Shown: positions 27,478-37,397, counted from the stretch's first letter. The stretch: DNA of 64,000 nt from Vibrio sp. S9_S30 (GCF_014694455.1 NZ_JAAUWT010000012.1:124001-188000); one strand, 5' to 3'. A program made the numbers and translations. Notes: generated from the letters alone by a model not told the origin.

Positions 27478-28980
27478 CTAGGCAAGTTGCAGGTTATCGG
27501 CACTAGGCTTTTGGTCTTCGGCGTTCTGCTCGTTGTCTTTGTAGTGTGCCGCAATTTGTTTGAATTCATCTTCAACGTTTAAGAAGGCTTCTACCACTTC
27601 TGGGTCAAAGTGCTTTCCTGTGCCTTCTAGAATAATGCCCTTGGCTTTCTCGTGGCTGAACGCGGGTTTGTATACGCGCTTAGAAATCAGTGCATCATAG
27701 ACATCCGCAAGAGCCATTAAGCGGCCAGAGAGTGGGATATCTTCTCCGGAGAGTGCATTTGGATAGCCGCTTCCATCCCACTTTTCATGGTGCGAGAGTG
27801 AAATTTCACGCGCCAGTTTCAAAAATGATGAACTGCCCATGCGCTTTTCCGCAATAGACAAAGCGTCTGCCCCAATCTGCGGGTGTCCTTTCATGATATC
27901 GAACTCTTCGTCCGTCAGCTTTCCAGGTTTTAAAAGGACAGCGTCGGGGATGCCGACTTTGCCCACATCGTGTAAGGGAGCCGACTTATAAAGGAGGTCG
28001 ATATAAGCAGGGGATAAGAGACGACGATATTTTTCGGAAACAGACAGATGAATCGCTAATGCTTTCACGTATTCTTGGGTGCGTAAAATGTGCGCCCCAG
28101 TCTCGTTGTCACGGGACTCAGCCAGAGCGGCGAGGCTGACGATAGCCACATCACGCGTTGTTTGTATTTCATCTTGTGATTCTTGCAGTGAATCGAGCAT
28201 TTGATTCGTTAGAGTCGCCATTGCCCCTAATTCATCATTTTGCGCTATCGGAAGTCTTGCTGAGATATTGCCATTGGTGACTTGAATGAGTGCTTTTTCT
28301 TGACTGATGAGAATCTTTTTCATTAGCCTCGCCCATAAGACGATGATAATGATGGCATACCCTGTGAGCACGGCGGCGATGTATATGAATTCTTTTAAGA
28401 TGCTGAGTTTTCCAGAACCGTCATATAAGGCTTCTGGTGTGTTTTCTAGCCAATATATGTCTTTAAATGCCACCATGCTGAGCATGATAGCGAGCGTCGA
28501 CAATAATAAAACAACCAGTGTAATCATTTGTTTTACCATTGAGCGCCGTTTGCCCATTAAACTAAAGCTGGCTTGATCTTGTTCCATTAAGGAGCTGAAT
28601 TCTTTTATCTGGTGATTCAAATGCAAAATGCATCCGGTAAAAAAGCCGAATAACGTCATACCAAAGAGGACTTTTAAATTGCTTTCAATGGGAAAGTCAT
28701 AAACAGAGCGATAAAAATAAGCAAAAGGAAGGCTGATCAGGAAAAACAGTGCCATGTCTAAACGAATAAAATTGGCGTTTTTCTTAGTAATATAAAGGTT
28801 GGTGATAGTGAGTCGTAGGGCAAAGAGAATTGCATAGACGGCACCTGTATGAAAAAGCACTTCTTTAAGCGTTAGGGTTTCCAGCATTGGGCATACTCGT
28901 CCCCCGTAAATACCAAACAGCAAACCCGCTATCGTATACAACGTGAAAGTAAGTGATGTATTAAAGTCCTTGGTGTTCAT
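27478..28980 (-). CDS. HD-GYP cyclic-di-GMP phosphodiesterase
   Basis: 500 residues: about five membrane segments in the first 220 residues, a HAMP-like stretch (ALIQVTNGNISARLPIAQNDELGAM), then an HD-GYP domain with HDVGKVGIPDAVLLKPGKLT, HPQIGADALS and HHEKWDGSGYP, the residues that define an active c-di-GMP phosphodiesterase. The N-terminal membrane region may sense a membrane or redox signal. In V. cholerae an HD-GYP gene also lies between aspC and asnS, from memory. It would lower c-di-GMP and favour motility. Confidence 0.9.
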   Translation of the reverse strand: MNTKDFNTSLTFTLYTIAGLLFGIYGGRVCPMLETLTLKEVLFHTGAVYAILFALRLTITNLYITKKNANFIRLDMALFFLISLPFAYFYRSVYDFPIESNLKVLFGMTLFGFFTGCILHLNHQIKEFSSLMEQDQASFSLMGKRRSMVKQMITLVVLLLSTLAIMLSMVAFKDIYWLENTPEALYDGSGKLSILKEFIYIAAVLTGYAIIIIVLWARLMKKILISQEKALIQVTNGNISARLPIAQNDELGAMATLTNQMLDSLQESQDEIQTTRDVAIVSLAALAESRDNETGAHILRTQEYVKALAIHLSVSEKYRRLLSPAYIDLLYKSAPLHDVGKVGIPDAVLLKPGKLTDEEFDIMKGHPQIGADALSIAEKRMGSSSFLKLAREISLSHHEKWDGSGYPNALSGEDIPLSGRLMALADVYDALISKRVYKPAFSHEKAKGIILEGTGKHFDPEVVEAFLNVEDEFKQIAAHYKDNEQNAEDQKPSADNLQLA

Positions 28981-29270
28981 AGGACAATCCTTAATTGTTC
29001 TTTGGCCTATCTTATCTTCATTTCAGTCTAGCACTTTAACTCCGTGATCTTCCCATATATAGGTCTACAAGAATAAGACCGACCTTTCATTTTTTCCTTT
29101 CCGCTGAATATGTCCTGATTTCTTTAGGCGCATAGAGCAAGAACCATAGGCGTATAGAGCAAGAGCCATCGGTGTATAGAGCAAGAGCTATCGGTGTAAA
29201 GAGCAACAGGGGGATAAAGCAAGCAAAAGTACAGAGCATGGCGTTGAGTTTCTCTGAACTTGAGAGGGTA
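28981..29270. other. Intergenic region with tandem repeats and the HD-GYP promoter
   Basis: No gene. It contains the promoter of the leftward HD-GYP gene and the 22-bp repeat array listed separately, followed by degenerate further copies (a GGGGATAAAGCAAGC-like run). Confidence 0.6.
29127..29210. repeat. Tandem repeat, nearly four units of 22 bp
   Basis: GGCGTATAGAGCAAGAGCCAT plus one base is the middle unit. Units begin at 29127, 29149, 29171 and 29193, the last one decayed. Each carries TAGAGCAAGA and differs from its neighbours by 2-4 bases. Confidence 0.9.
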
Positions 29271-29303
29271 AAAACAAAAACGCCACTCAGATGAGTGGCG
29301 TTT
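29271..29303 (-). terminator. Terminator of asnS
   Basis: CGCCACTCA and TGAGTGGCG pair with a 2-base loop. Read leftward it is followed by TTTTTGTTTT. It lies just beyond the asnS stop. Confidence 0.9.
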
Positions 29304-29326
29304 GTATTGAAAAGGGGATGCAGCGT

Positions 29327-30727
29327 TTAGAAATTTGCACTACGTGGTGTACGTGGGAATGGAATCACGTCACGAACGTTACCCATACCGGTGACGTAAG
29401 ACACTAGACGCTCAAAACCTAAGCCGAAACCAGCATGCGGAACCGTGCCGTATTTACGAAGGTCTCGGTACCAGCTCATGTGCTCAGGATCGATGTTCAT
29501 TGCTATCATGCGCTCGTCAAGAATGTCCAGACGCTCTTCACGCTGTGCACCGCCAATGATTTCTCCGATGCCTGGTGCAAGTACGTCCATGGCTGCAACT
29601 GTTTTACCATCATCGTTTAGGCGCATGTAAAACGCTTTAATGTCTTTCGGGTAGTTCTTAACAATAACAGGCGCTTTGAAATGTTCTTCCGCAAGGAAAC
29701 GCTCATGCTCAGAAGACATGTCGATACCCCATTCAACTGGGAATTCAAATTCTTTACCTGAATCCAGAAGAATTTGGATAGCGTCGGTGTAGTCCACTTG
29801 TGCAAAATCAGCGTTCACGAATTGCTCTAGACGAGTAATGGCGTCTTTGTCGATTCGCTGTGCAAAGAATTCTAGGTCGTCACGGCGTTCTGCAAGTACG
29901 GCTTTGAATACATATTTCAGCATGTCTTCCGCCAGTTTTGCTACGTCATCTAGGTCAGCAAACGCAACTTCAGGCTCAACCATCCAGAATTCGGCTAGAT
30001 GGCGGCTTGTGTTGGAGTTTTCTGCGCGGAAAGTAGGGCCAAATGTATAAACTTTGCTGAGCGCACACGCATACGCTTCGGCGTTAAGTTGGCCAGAAAC
30101 GGTTAGGAACGTCTCTTTACCGAAGAAATCTTCGTTATAGTCTACGTCGCCTTTGTCGGTGCGAGGCAGGTTTTCCATGTCTAGAGTGGAAACGCGGAAC
30201 ATCTCGCCAGCGCCTTCTGCATCAGATGCTGTGATAAGCGGAGCCGATGTCCAGAAGAACCCTTCTTCATGGTAAAAACGGTGAATGGCTTGAGATAAGC
30301 AGTTACGAACTCGAGCCACTGCACCAATCACGTTAGTACGTGGGCGTAGATGAGCGACTTCACGCAGATATTCAATTGAATGCCGTGTCTTAGCCATTGG
30401 GTAAGTGTCCGCATCTTCTACCCAGCCAACCACTTTCACGTCGGTTGCTGCGAGTTCGAAATCTTGACCTTTCGCTGGAGATTCTACAATCTTACCGGTT
30501 ACTTCAACTGAGCAGCCTGTTGTTAGCTTCAATACTTCGTTGTCGTAATTATTAAGATTATTTGGGACCACGGCCTGAATCGGGTCGAAACAAGAGCCGT
30601 CATAAATGGCAAGGAAAGAGATTCCAGCTTTGGAATCACGACGTGAACGGATCCAACCGCGGACAGTGACTTCACTGTCTACCGCTAGCTTACCGCTTAA
30701 TACGTCTGTTACAGGCGCGTAAGTCAT
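29327..30727 (-). CDS. asnS: Asparaginyl-tRNA synthetase
   Basis: Class IIb synthetase that charges tRNA-Asn. It has 466 residues from the ATG at 30727, the same length as E. coli AsnS. It shows an OB-fold anticodon domain ([16 protein letters not shown]), motif 2 [25 protein letters not shown], and motif 3 [16 protein letters not shown] longer frame adds 25 residues with no family counterpart, so the inner ATG is preferred, with GGAGAATA before it at a rather long distance. The leader carries a 12-bp inverted repeat, listed separately. Confidence 0.96.
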   Translation of the reverse strand: MTYAPVTDVLSGKLAVDSEVTVRGWIRSRRDSKAGISFLAIYDGSCFDPIQAVVPNNLNNYDNEVLKLTTGCSVEVTGKIVESPAKGQDFELAATDVKVVGWVEDADTYPMAKTRHSIEYLREVAHLRPRTNVIGAVARVRNCLSQAIHRFYHEEGFFWTSAPLITASDAEGAGEMFRVSTLDMENLPRTDKGDVDYNEDFFGKETFLTVSGQLNAEAYACALSKVYTFGPTFRAENSNTSRHLAEFWMVEPEVAFADLDDVAKLAEDMLKYVFKAVLAERRDDLEFFAQRIDKDAITRLEQFVNADFAQVDYTDAIQILLDSGKEFEFPVEWGIDMSSEHERFLAEEHFKAPVIVKNYPKDIKAFYMRLNDDGKTVAAMDVLAPGIGEIIGGAQREERLDILDERMIAMNIDPEHMSWYRDLRKYGTVPHAGFGLGFERLVSYVTGMGNVRDVIPFPRTPRSANF

Positions 30728-30756
30728 GTTTGATATATTCTCCATAGGCAATACAC

Positions 30757-30793
30757 AACCCGATTGAGTGATTTGTGAACGCTCAATCGGGTT
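30757..30793 (-). promoter_or_regulatory. Inverted repeat in the asnS leader
   Basis: AACCCGATTGAG and CTCAATCGGGTT, perfect 12-bp arms with a 13-base loop, lie 30-66 bases before the asnS start. No T tract follows in the leftward sense, so it may be a regulatory RNA hairpin or an operator and is less likely a terminator. Confidence 0.6.
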
Positions 30794-30846
30794 AGAAATC
30801 ATTTCTTTAATTTGAACCTGACATATTACCTGTCAAATCATTCGCT

Positions 30847-32466
30847 TCAACCTTTAATGTTGGGTGGAAGCGTAAATTGATTCAGTAATGTCTCAAGTTG
30901 CTCAGATAAATGCTCAAGATTTAGACTGATCTCGCGTGTTTGGCTCGCGGAGGTGGAGGTTTTATTTGCGTGTAAAGTAATGGTTTCTATTTTCTGACTT
31001 ACATTATTGCTAACACATGTCTGCAATCTTACTTGTTCTTGAATGCTGTTGGCATGTTGGTTCGCTTGCTGCATCTCTTCCACTACGTCCGACAACGTCT
31101 GTGAGAGCAATTCAATGGATTCTGCCCTTGAGTGAGCTTGTTGGCAGACATGATCCACAGACTCAAGAGATTGATCGCTACCTTGTTGGAAATTCGAGAT
31201 AATGGTTTCGATGCTGGCAGTCGCTTCTTGAGTGCGTTTTGCGAGTTGACGAACTTCGTCTGCGACGACGGCAAATCCTCGACCTTGTTCGCCCGCTCGG
31301 GCGGCTTCTATTGCGGCATTTAGGGCAAGTAGGTTGGTCTGTTCTGCAATGCCTTTGATGACAGCAAGAATGGTTGATACTTGACCTGTTTGCTCATTTA
31401 AGTTGGTGATCATGCCTTTCACCGATTCAATATCACCCACTAGATTTCGAATGTCTCTACTTGCATTGTGTGAACGTGCAGAACCCGATTTAGCGGTGTC
31501 TGTAGTGTGCGTAATCAAAGAAGAAGCTTCGACCGTGGCGTTTTCAATTCTTTGTTGCTGTTCTTGGAGCTCAATAATGTTCTGATTGACTTCAGCGGTT
31601 TCTATTTGCTGATTGTTCGCTGCATTATCGTTATCGCGTGCAACCCCAATAAGCTGTGTTGCAGAGAGCGCCAAAGAGCTGGAGGTCTGTTGTACTTGAG
31701 CTAGGCTGTCTGCAACATTATCGAGAAGTGTGTTGATGTCTTCTGTAAGCTGACCCACTTCATCCTTTTTATGCGTTTTCAGCCGAATAGAAAGATCTTT
31801 CTTTGTGCTGACCTGCTTCATAAATAAAGACGTATTTTTAAGAGGATTGACAACAATTTTGCGTATGACACCCTGTGCGACGAAAAAACCTAATGCGGCA
31901 ATTCCGGTCATGATTGCGACTGCGATCAATGTGCGCTGACTCACCAAGGTATTTAAATGACTTAAGTTATACTCTAACCGAATCGCACCGAGTACCTCAC
32001 CTTCTTGAGACATATGACACGTAATGCAATTGGTGCCGCGGTAGTTTTCTCTTGCTTTCATCGGCAGTGCCACGACAATGCCTTTTCCCCATTCCGCGTT
32101 AATGTTTTCAATCACGGTTTCGCCAGCCAGAGCGCGCCTATCAATCTCATCTTTTGGGTTTTGATACTCTGATCCCGGTCCATAAAGTTTGGAGACAGCG
32201 TTCGCTCTTAGTACTCGTACGTTTTCAATACCATCTTGCTCTAATGCTTTTTCTCGTAACGTTTCTTTTTGCGACATGGTGCCTGTCAGCATCATCATGT
32301 TAAGGCTATCAAAATAATTGCCTGCTTTATCCATTAGCTGTTCGCTTAATACGGTATTGATTAAGTTACGTTGCTGGAAGTATTGGTAAGTTGTCGATGA
32401 GGCTAATACCAGAGTGAAAACGGAAACCAATGTTAATAGTAATTTAGACGTAATCGAAATAGGCAT
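30847..32466 (-). CDS. Methyl-accepting chemotaxis protein with periplasmic c-type heme motif
   Basis: 539 residues. A first membrane helix at 8-25 and a second near 180-200 enclose a periplasmic domain of about 150 residues carrying [20 protein letters not shown], a CxxCH heme-c attachment motif. A HAMP domain ([18 protein letters not shown]) and the signalling hairpin with [34 protein letters not shown] follow. Geobacter chemoreceptors GSU0582 and GSU0935 are the studied examples of heme-c sensor domains. A redox or gas stimulus (O2, NO, CO or carrier potential) is likely. There is no C-terminal CheR-binding pentapeptide. Confidence 0.9.
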   Translation of the reverse strand: MPISITSKLLLTLVSVFTLVLASSTTYQYFQQRNLINTVLSEQLMDKAGNYFDSLNMMMLTGTMSQKETLREKALEQDGIENVRVLRANAVSKLYGPGSEYQNPKDEIDRRALAGETVIENINAEWGKGIVVALPMKARENYRGTNCITCHMSQEGEVLGAIRLEYNLSHLNTLVSQRTLIAVAIMTGIAALGFFVAQGVIRKIVVNPLKNTSLFMKQVSTKKDLSIRLKTHKKDEVGQLTEDINTLLDNVADSLAQVQQTSSSLALSATQLIGVARDNDNAANNQQIETAEVNQNIIELQEQQQRIENATVEASSLITHTTDTAKSGSARSHNASRDIRNLVGDIESVKGMITNLNEQTGQVSTILAVIKGIAEQTNLLALNAAIEAARAGEQGRGFAVVADEVRQLAKRTQEATASIETIISNFQQGSDQSLESVDHVCQQAHSRAESIELLSQTLSDVVEEMQQANQHANSIQEQVRLQTCVSNNVSQKIETITLHANKTSTSASQTREISLNLEHLSEQLETLLNQFTLPPNIKG

Positions 32467-33137
32467 AATGGGTAACTTAAAATGTTCGTTATAGATTTCG
32501 TGGGTACAATGTTAATATTAGAGCGCAAACTGGTGCGGAACAAATTTAAGCCTAATATCTGAGTTTTTATTTGTGAGCTGTATACGATGTTTTTTTGTTT
32601 AGAATAAATATAGGAGGAAAATAGAGAAAAGCGATGTATTTTTAGAACAATCGTATTCGATTTGAAGGGGTTTGGTGACCTCGTTTGACAAAAAGAAAGA
32701 TGAGCAACACGATGAATCATTTTCACGCCATACGATGAGGGTTAGGCATACCAAGCCCTGTAAGCTGGTTCAACGTTGTGATGATGGCATAGTTACATCT
32801 GTCTTGAGCATTTTCCTTGGGCATTGCCTTCTATCCGGCTCGCTTGACCTTCCATTCTTCTTCCCTATAAACCTTGCCTATAAGCATTGAGTCCAGTGGC
32901 ATGATTGATCACATGTCGTAAGACGTATCCGGTTTTGTTTCGCCTTCATCGAATGACACAATAAAGCCATTGGAAGGTGAAATGGGACACAATCTGTATT
33001 TATCACATAACTTGCCTATTCGTTGACTATAGGCTGACAATAATCCCCTTGGTGTAATGTAGAAATGACCTCCTCAAATACGCACGCTCGATAAAGAAGA
33101 GAAGCTTCAAATGTGAACCAATCAAGGAGGACTATAC
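32467..33137. other. Long intergenic region, possibly decayed DNA
   Basis: 671 bases between the heme chemoreceptor and the rightward pair. It holds the chemoreceptor promoter, a leftward coding-like fragment (32909-33073, listed separately) and, on the right, the promoter of the 33138 gene. Another leftward frame ends in HVINHATGLNAYRQGL and overlaps the first fragment in a different frame, so at most one of them is a true remnant. I could not identify a mobile element. Confidence 0.4.
32909..33073 (-). pseudogene. Open coding-like fragment without a start codon
   Basis: Between two TGA stops a 54-codon frame reads as plausible protein, for example GHFYITPRGLLSAYSQRIGK and GFIVSFDEGETKPDTSYD. 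There is no ATG or GTG inside it. This suggests the 3' end of a lost gene. The family is not recognised. Length alone does not rule out chance. Confidence 0.25.
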
Positions 33138-33698
33138 GTGTCGGTAAACGAGATTCAGAAACCAGGTTTAGAAGGCGATAGACTAAGCCCTAGCGGTTTT
33201 CCTATTGCTTTTTTTGTATTGTTCACTGTGTTATCTCTTTATTATCTTTGGGTTCTTTACCTTATTGCGACCCCTCAAGTCAGCTTATCTTACAAAACAT
33301 ACTATATGGATAAAAAGACACGTTACTGGGGTCATGATGATGAAACTTTTGAGATCCCTGAGTCTGGTGTGGTCGATCTGTCTCAAAAGTCACCCTTAAT
33401 ATCGAGATCGGGCTGGACAAAGGAAACGCTGGAGGGGTTTCGGACTTTAAAGTCGGAAGGCGGAATTTATTTCTCTTCTATTCCAGCGGGAAAGAAAACA
33501 ATAACGTTAAAAATGAAAGGAAAAGACAGAATAAACAACATTTCTTATTTTTTAAATGGAATTAAGTTGAGCTCGTACCACACTTTTGATGAGGTAATTC
33601 TTTCAATTCCAGACTTGAGTGGATATTCATATGAGTTGAACTATTTGGAAATTAAATCTCCATATGAAATTAGTATAAGTTCGGTGATATTTAGATGA
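33138..33698 (+). CDS. Single-pass membrane protein with periplasmic domain, unknown function
   Basis: 186 residues starting at GTG behind a strong AAGGAGG. One membrane helix (PIAFFVLFTVLSLYYLWVLYLIA, residues 22-44) anchors a periplasmic domain of about 140 residues. That domain is rich in Ser, Tyr and beta-branched residues (ITLKMKGKDRINNISYFLNG, LSGYSYELNYLEIKSPY) and looks beta-sandwich-like, perhaps carbohydrate-binding. No family is recognised. Its stop overlaps the next start in ATGA, so it is coupled to the PIG-V-like glycosyltransferase and probably works with it. It is more AT-rich than its neighbours. Confidence 0.7.
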   Translation: MSVNEIQKPGLEGDRLSPSGFPIAFFVLFTVLSLYYLWVLYLIATPQVSLSYKTYYMDKKTRYWGHDDETFEIPESGVVDLSQKSPLISRSGWTKETLEGFRTLKSEGGIYFSSIPAGKKTITLKMKGKDRINNISYFLNGIKLSSYHTFDEVILSIPDLSGYSYELNYLEIKSPYEISISSVIFR

Positions 33699-34873
33699 AT
33701 ACTACTATTTTAACCCATGGAAATACCTTCAATAAAAAGGTACAAAGCCAGTTACCCAATATTTCCTTGTCAAAAGAAGAATGGCTAACGATATTCTTTG
33801 CCGTAATATTTAGCCGTGCTTTATTGTATCTTGTTGGTTTCGTTGGTGTTGAATCCTTCAATACTGTCGATACCAGCGAACTCAATGCGTGGCAAGTGAT
33901 CTGCCGTTTCGATTGTGTCTGGTTCCGGAGAATGATCGATTATGGCTATGATCTTTACCCTAAATGGTTAAGTGGGAAAAATGCTGCGAATTGGGCATTC
34001 ATGCCGGTTACTCCCTATCTGGCTAAATTGCTCTTACCCATCTTAGATGATGCGAGGCTAGCGCTGATCGTCGTTTCCAACCTCTCTTTTTTTATTAGCG
34101 TACCTATCTTCATTATGACATTGAAGCAGATGGGGGTCAGTGCATCAGGGCAAAAATGTGCAGTATGGATAATGTGCTTTTGTCCTTTTACGGTCTATTC
34201 AATGGCTGGGTATGGTGAGCCTTTGTATATTGCGCTGGTATCTGGTGTTTTCCTTTTTTCCTACCGAGGGCAGTGGCTGTACGTCGCGTTATTAGGGTTT
34301 GTTGCGGCTATCACGCGCAACCTCGGAGTGATGTTAGTTTTTCCCATACTGATTATTGCAATACAGCATTACGGCTGGCGAGATCTGATTCGCTTTAAAA
34401 TGCCTGCCGCTAAAGCACTGACTGCGATTTGGTGTGTGCCTTTGGGCTTTTTCGGATTCATGACCTTTTTGTATTTTCAAACGGGTGATGCGTTGGCGTT
34501 TGGTCACATACAGATAGCTTGGGGGCGTACTTTTACTCACCCTCTCAATTGGATTGAATATGGGTTTGAAAAAGGGGGAGCGAAGCTCTACCTGACTTTG
34601 GTCGCTTTATTCGGGTTTGCGATGGTGGGGTATCTTTGTGTTAAGCGCTACTACGGGGAAGCGGTATTTATGTTCATTAATCTGTATCTGCCGTTTTCTT
34701 CTGGCGTAAATGCAATGCCTCGATACCTATTCGGGCTGTACCCAGCGTTTTTCTGCCTAGTATTGCTGTTAGAAAAATACCCTAAGGCGAGAACGCCCAC
34801 TCTATGTGCATTCAGTGCACTTTCGGTCATCATTACCATCGGTTTCTTTTCACGCGTTTTCTTTACGGTTTAA
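33695..34873 (+). CDS. PIG-V-like integral membrane glycosyltransferase
   Basis: 392 residues with about nine to ten hydrophobic segments. Motifs recall bacterial relatives of mannosyltransferase PIG-V (GT-C fold): an early FDCVWFRRMIDYGYD with an acidic residue in the first large loop, WAFMPVTPYLAKLL, MAGYGEPLYIAL, ITRNLGVM, FGHIQIAWGR and MPRYLFGLYPAFF. Such enzymes use polyprenyl-phosphate sugars on the outer face of the membrane. The acceptor here is unknown. It is translationally coupled to the 33138 anchor protein, and the pair interrupts what I recall as a conserved order of chemoreceptor then queD. Confidence 0.7.
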   Translation: MNTTILTHGNTFNKKVQSQLPNISLSKEEWLTIFFAVIFSRALLYLVGFVGVESFNTVDTSELNAWQVICRFDCVWFRRMIDYGYDLYPKWLSGKNAANWAFMPVTPYLAKLLLPILDDARLALIVVSNLSFFISVPIFIMTLKQMGVSASGQKCAVWIMCFCPFTVYSMAGYGEPLYIALVSGVFLFSYRGQWLYVALLGFVAAITRNLGVMLVFPILIIAIQHYGWRDLIRFKMPAAKALTAIWCVPLGFFGFMTFLYFQTGDALAFGHIQIAWGRTFTHPLNWIEYGFEKGGAKLYLTLVALFGFAMVGYLCVKRYYGEAVFMFINLYLPFSSGVNAMPRYLFGLYPAFFCLVLLLEKYPKARTPTLCAFSALSVIITIGFFSRVFFTV

Positions 34874-35019
34874 GACTATAAAACGCACGTATCTTGAGGT
34901 TGCTTGGGGATATCAGTTGCGACGTATCCTCAACAATAAGATGTTACTGATCTTCCCTTGTCTAATGCGAGGGATTTGAGTAGCATTGCCCCCTAATTAA
35001 GCTACTGCATAGTTAACTG

Positions 35020-35382
35020 ATGAAAACTGAATTGTATAAAGAGTTCATGTTTGAAGCGGCACACCGTCTTCCACATGTTCCTGAAGGACACAAATGTGGC
35101 CGTTTGCATGGTCATTCGTTCCTTGTTCGCTTGTACGTTGAAGGTGAAGTGGATCAATATACGGGCTGGGTTATCGATTTCTCTGAGATCAAAGCAGCAT
35201 TTAAGCCGATTTATGATCGCTTGGATCACTACTATTTGAACGACATTCCTGGGTTGGAAAACCCAACCAGTGAAGTATTAGCAAAATGGATATGGAATGA
35301 ACTGAAACCGTCATTGCCTTTGCTAAGTAAAGTCGAAATCAAAGAAACCTGCACCGCAGGCTGTATTTATAAAGGCGAGTAA
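35020..35382 (+). CDS. queD: 6-carboxy-5,6,7,8-tetrahydropterin synthase
   Basis: Second enzyme of queuosine precursor synthesis, converting dihydroneopterin triphosphate to carboxytetrahydropterin. The 120 residues carry the zinc histidines ([20 protein letters not shown]), the catalytic Cys in [15 protein letters not shown], and the closing [12 protein letters not shown]. It is normal in length for the family. The ribosome site is weak. No preQ1 riboswitch is visible in the 146 bases upstream, where only two small hairpins occur. Confidence 0.93.
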   Translation: MKTELYKEFMFEAAHRLPHVPEGHKCGRLHGHSFLVRLYVEGEVDQYTGWVIDFSEIKAAFKPIYDRLDHYYLNDIPGLENPTSEVLAKWIWNELKPSLPLLSKVEIKETCTAGCIYKGE

Positions 35383-35403
35383 TCGTTTTATATTTAAAGC
35401 ATG

Positions 35404-35431
35404 AAAATCCCGAGAAAATCTCGGGATTTTT
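35404..35431. terminator. Bidirectional terminator after queD
   Basis: AAAATCCCGAGA and TCTCGGGATTTT pair across AAA with a T run. It lies between convergent queD and the GNAT gene. Confidence 0.92.
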
Positions 35432-35482
35432 GTCTTTATCGTCTCGACGAGCCATCGCCCCAAATTGACTAGGGTAGCGCTG

Positions 35483-35959
35483 TTAGAAAGGAGCGGTTAT
35501 CGCTTTTCTCAAAATTCTAAGTTGCTTGTTGCCATCGTAAAAAGGTTTGTTGGTATCTTCAAAATCGGCACTTAAAAAACACTGATAAGCGGCTTCATTG
35601 TCTGTTTCTATGATGACACATACGGAATCGTAGTTGGCGTAAGCGGTATAAAGGTAAGCGAATAAGCGTTCAAGTGTTGCCTTTGCTTTTCCTTGCCGTT
35701 GAAAACGTTGATCGATGACTAGATTTCTCAATCCAATCTCTCGGCTTTTTACAAAGGTAAACTTCTTTTCAAATCCTTCATCTAGCGCAAAGAAACCAAT
35801 GGGCTTACCGCCTTCAGATACCGAATATATGACGTCCTGCTTGTCTCTATGTTCATACAGGTGATCAAAGGTTTCTACAAATTGGCTCTGTTCTGACGTA
35901 ACGTTTAACTCTATAAGTGAAGAAAAGTGTTTGATTTTTGGGCGTTTGATAGCAATCAT
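35483..35959 (-). CDS. GNAT-family N-acetyltransferase
   Basis: 158 residues from the ATG at 35959, as a TTG five codons upstream is the only longer option. The acetyl-CoA loop reads QRFQRQGKAKATLERLFAYL, followed by the beta bulge and IETDNEAAYQCFLSADFED, as in small-molecule acetyltransferases. Substrate unknown. It lies 63 bases behind sdaA on the same strand, separated by a long palindrome. Confidence 0.75.
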   Translation of the reverse strand: MIAIKRPKIKHFSSLIELNVTSEQSQFVETFDHLYEHRDKQDVIYSVSEGGKPIGFFALDEGFEKKFTFVKSREIGLRNLVIDQRFQRQGKAKATLERLFAYLYTAYANYDSVCVIIETDNEAAYQCFLSADFEDTNKPFYDGNKQLRILRKAITAPF

Positions 35960-35975
35960 AATCGTTATATACAAA

Positions 35976-36001
35976 TAGGGGCATGGATATCCATGCCCCT
36001 A
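35976..36001. repeat. Perfect 26-bp palindrome between sdaA and the GNAT gene
   Basis: The arm TAGGGGCATGGAT and its exact complement meet without a loop at 35988/35989. Read leftward it is followed by TATTTGT, so it could end sdaA transcription, but the zero-loop centre is unlike a normal terminator and may be an operator or cruciform. Confidence 0.75.
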
Positions 36002-36022
36002 GTGTATTTCTAGATTAAGTTA

Positions 36023-37381
36023 TCAGCAAATAACTTTTACGGCTAATCCGCCTTGTGATGTTTCTCGGTACTTGGCGTTCATGTCTTTACCTGTCTCCAG
36101 CATCGTTTCAATAACTTTATCGAGAGATACTCGTGGTTCAGAAGAGCGGCGTAGTGCCATGCGAGTGGCGTTAATGGCTTTCACTGCGGCGATACCATTA
36201 CGTTCAATACAAGGCACTTGAACCTGGCCGGCGACAGGGTCACACGTAAGACCAAGGTTATGTTCCATCGCAATTTCCGCTGCCATGCACACTTGCTCAG
36301 GGCTTCCGCCCATCAGTTCCGCAAGGCCTGCGGCAGCCATAGAACAAGCGACACCGACTTCACCCTGACAGCCTACTTCAGCGCCCGAAATGGAGGCGTT
36401 TTGTTTAAACAAGCCACCTACCGCACCTGATGCAGCAAAATAGCGAGTGTATTCTTTTACACCAACAGATTGTACGAATTTGTCGTAGTACGCCAAAACG
36501 GCCGGAATTATGCCGCACGCTCCATTGGTTGGGGCGGTGACCACACGTCCGCCAGCGGCGTTTTCTTCATTAACGGCAAAAGCGTACATGTTTACCCAAT
36601 CGACAACTGTCATGGGATCGTTAGAAAGGCGCTCACCTGTTTTAAGTTGTTGATGCAAAGCGGCTGCTCGACGAGGAACTCGAAGAGGTCCGGGTAGCAC
36701 GCCCTCGGTATTCAAACCACGCTCCATGCAGGCTTGCATGGTATTCCAAATGTGCTCAAACTCGACTTCGATCTTGTTTGTGTCTTTAACAACGCGCTCG
36801 TTTGCCATGACCAAAGCACTGATCGATAGACAATTGTCTTTACAAAGGTCTATCAACTCTTTCGCGCTATTGAATTCGTAAGGAACAATGACTTTGTCTT
36901 CAGGTTCTACGCCAAAGTTTTCCTCATCAACGATAAACCCACCGCCAATAGAGTAATACGTTTTGGTATGAACCAAATCACCTTGGCTAAATGCGTGGAT
37001 CTGCATTCCGTTTTCATGCAACGACAAGTTGCTCGTACGGAATATCATGTCTACGTCGTAGTCAAACGTCGCTTCTTTTTGGTTCGCAAGAGGCAAAATT
37101 TTTGAGGATTTTACCGTATCGATGAAAGAGGGAATAGAATCAATATCTACACTCTCAGGAGAGTTACCAGCTAAGCCAAGAATAATGGCTATGTCCGTAT
37201 GGTGACCTTTCCCAGTTAAAGAAAGGGATCCATAAACATCGACTTTAATGTGGTCAACATCCGCTAGACGACCTTGTTTAACAAGATCGTCGACAAAATA
37301 CTGACCGGCCTTCATTGGCCCTACTGTGTGTGAGCTTGAAGGCCCAATGCCGACTTTATAGATGTCGAATACGCTGATCAT
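36023..37381 (-). CDS. sdaA: L-serine deaminase (iron-sulfur L-serine ammonia-lyase)
   Basis: Converts L-serine to pyruvate and ammonia with a 4Fe-4S cluster. The 452 residues carry the beta-domain start [16 protein letters not shown] and the catalytic-domain blocks [15 protein letters not shown] and [50 protein letters not shown] supplies further cluster cysteines. It is the single-chain type, as in E. coli SdaA. The serine transporter gene lies 81 bases upstream on the same strand, giving uptake and breakdown in one unit. Confidence 0.94.
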   Translation of the reverse strand: MISVFDIYKVGIGPSSSHTVGPMKAGQYFVDDLVKQGRLADVDHIKVDVYGSLSLTGKGHHTDIAIILGLAGNSPESVDIDSIPSFIDTVKSSKILPLANQKEATFDYDVDMIFRTSNLSLHENGMQIHAFSQGDLVHTKTYYSIGGGFIVDEENFGVEPEDKVIVPYEFNSAKELIDLCKDNCLSISALVMANERVVKDTNKIEVEFEHIWNTMQACMERGLNTEGVLPGPLRVPRRAAALHQQLKTGERLSNDPMTVVDWVNMYAFAVNEENAAGGRVVTAPTNGACGIIPAVLAYYDKFVQSVGVKEYTRYFAASGAVGGLFKQNASISGAEVGCQGEVGVACSMAAAGLAELMGGSPEQVCMAAEIAMEHNLGLTCDPVAGQVQVPCIERNGIAAVKAINATRMALRRSSEPRVSLDKVIETMLETGKDMNAKYRETSQGGLAVKVIC

Positions 37382-37397
37382 ATGTTTACCTTAGGTT

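Noticed and set aside
32800..32950. Transposase C-terminal remnant (HVINHATGLNAYRQGL frame)
   Set aside because: No terminal inverted repeats, target duplication or recognisable catalytic motif, and it overlaps another coding-like frame.
34874..35019. preQ1 riboswitch before queD
   Set aside because: Small hairpins are present, but the preQ1 aptamer pattern with its A-rich tail pairing is not seen.
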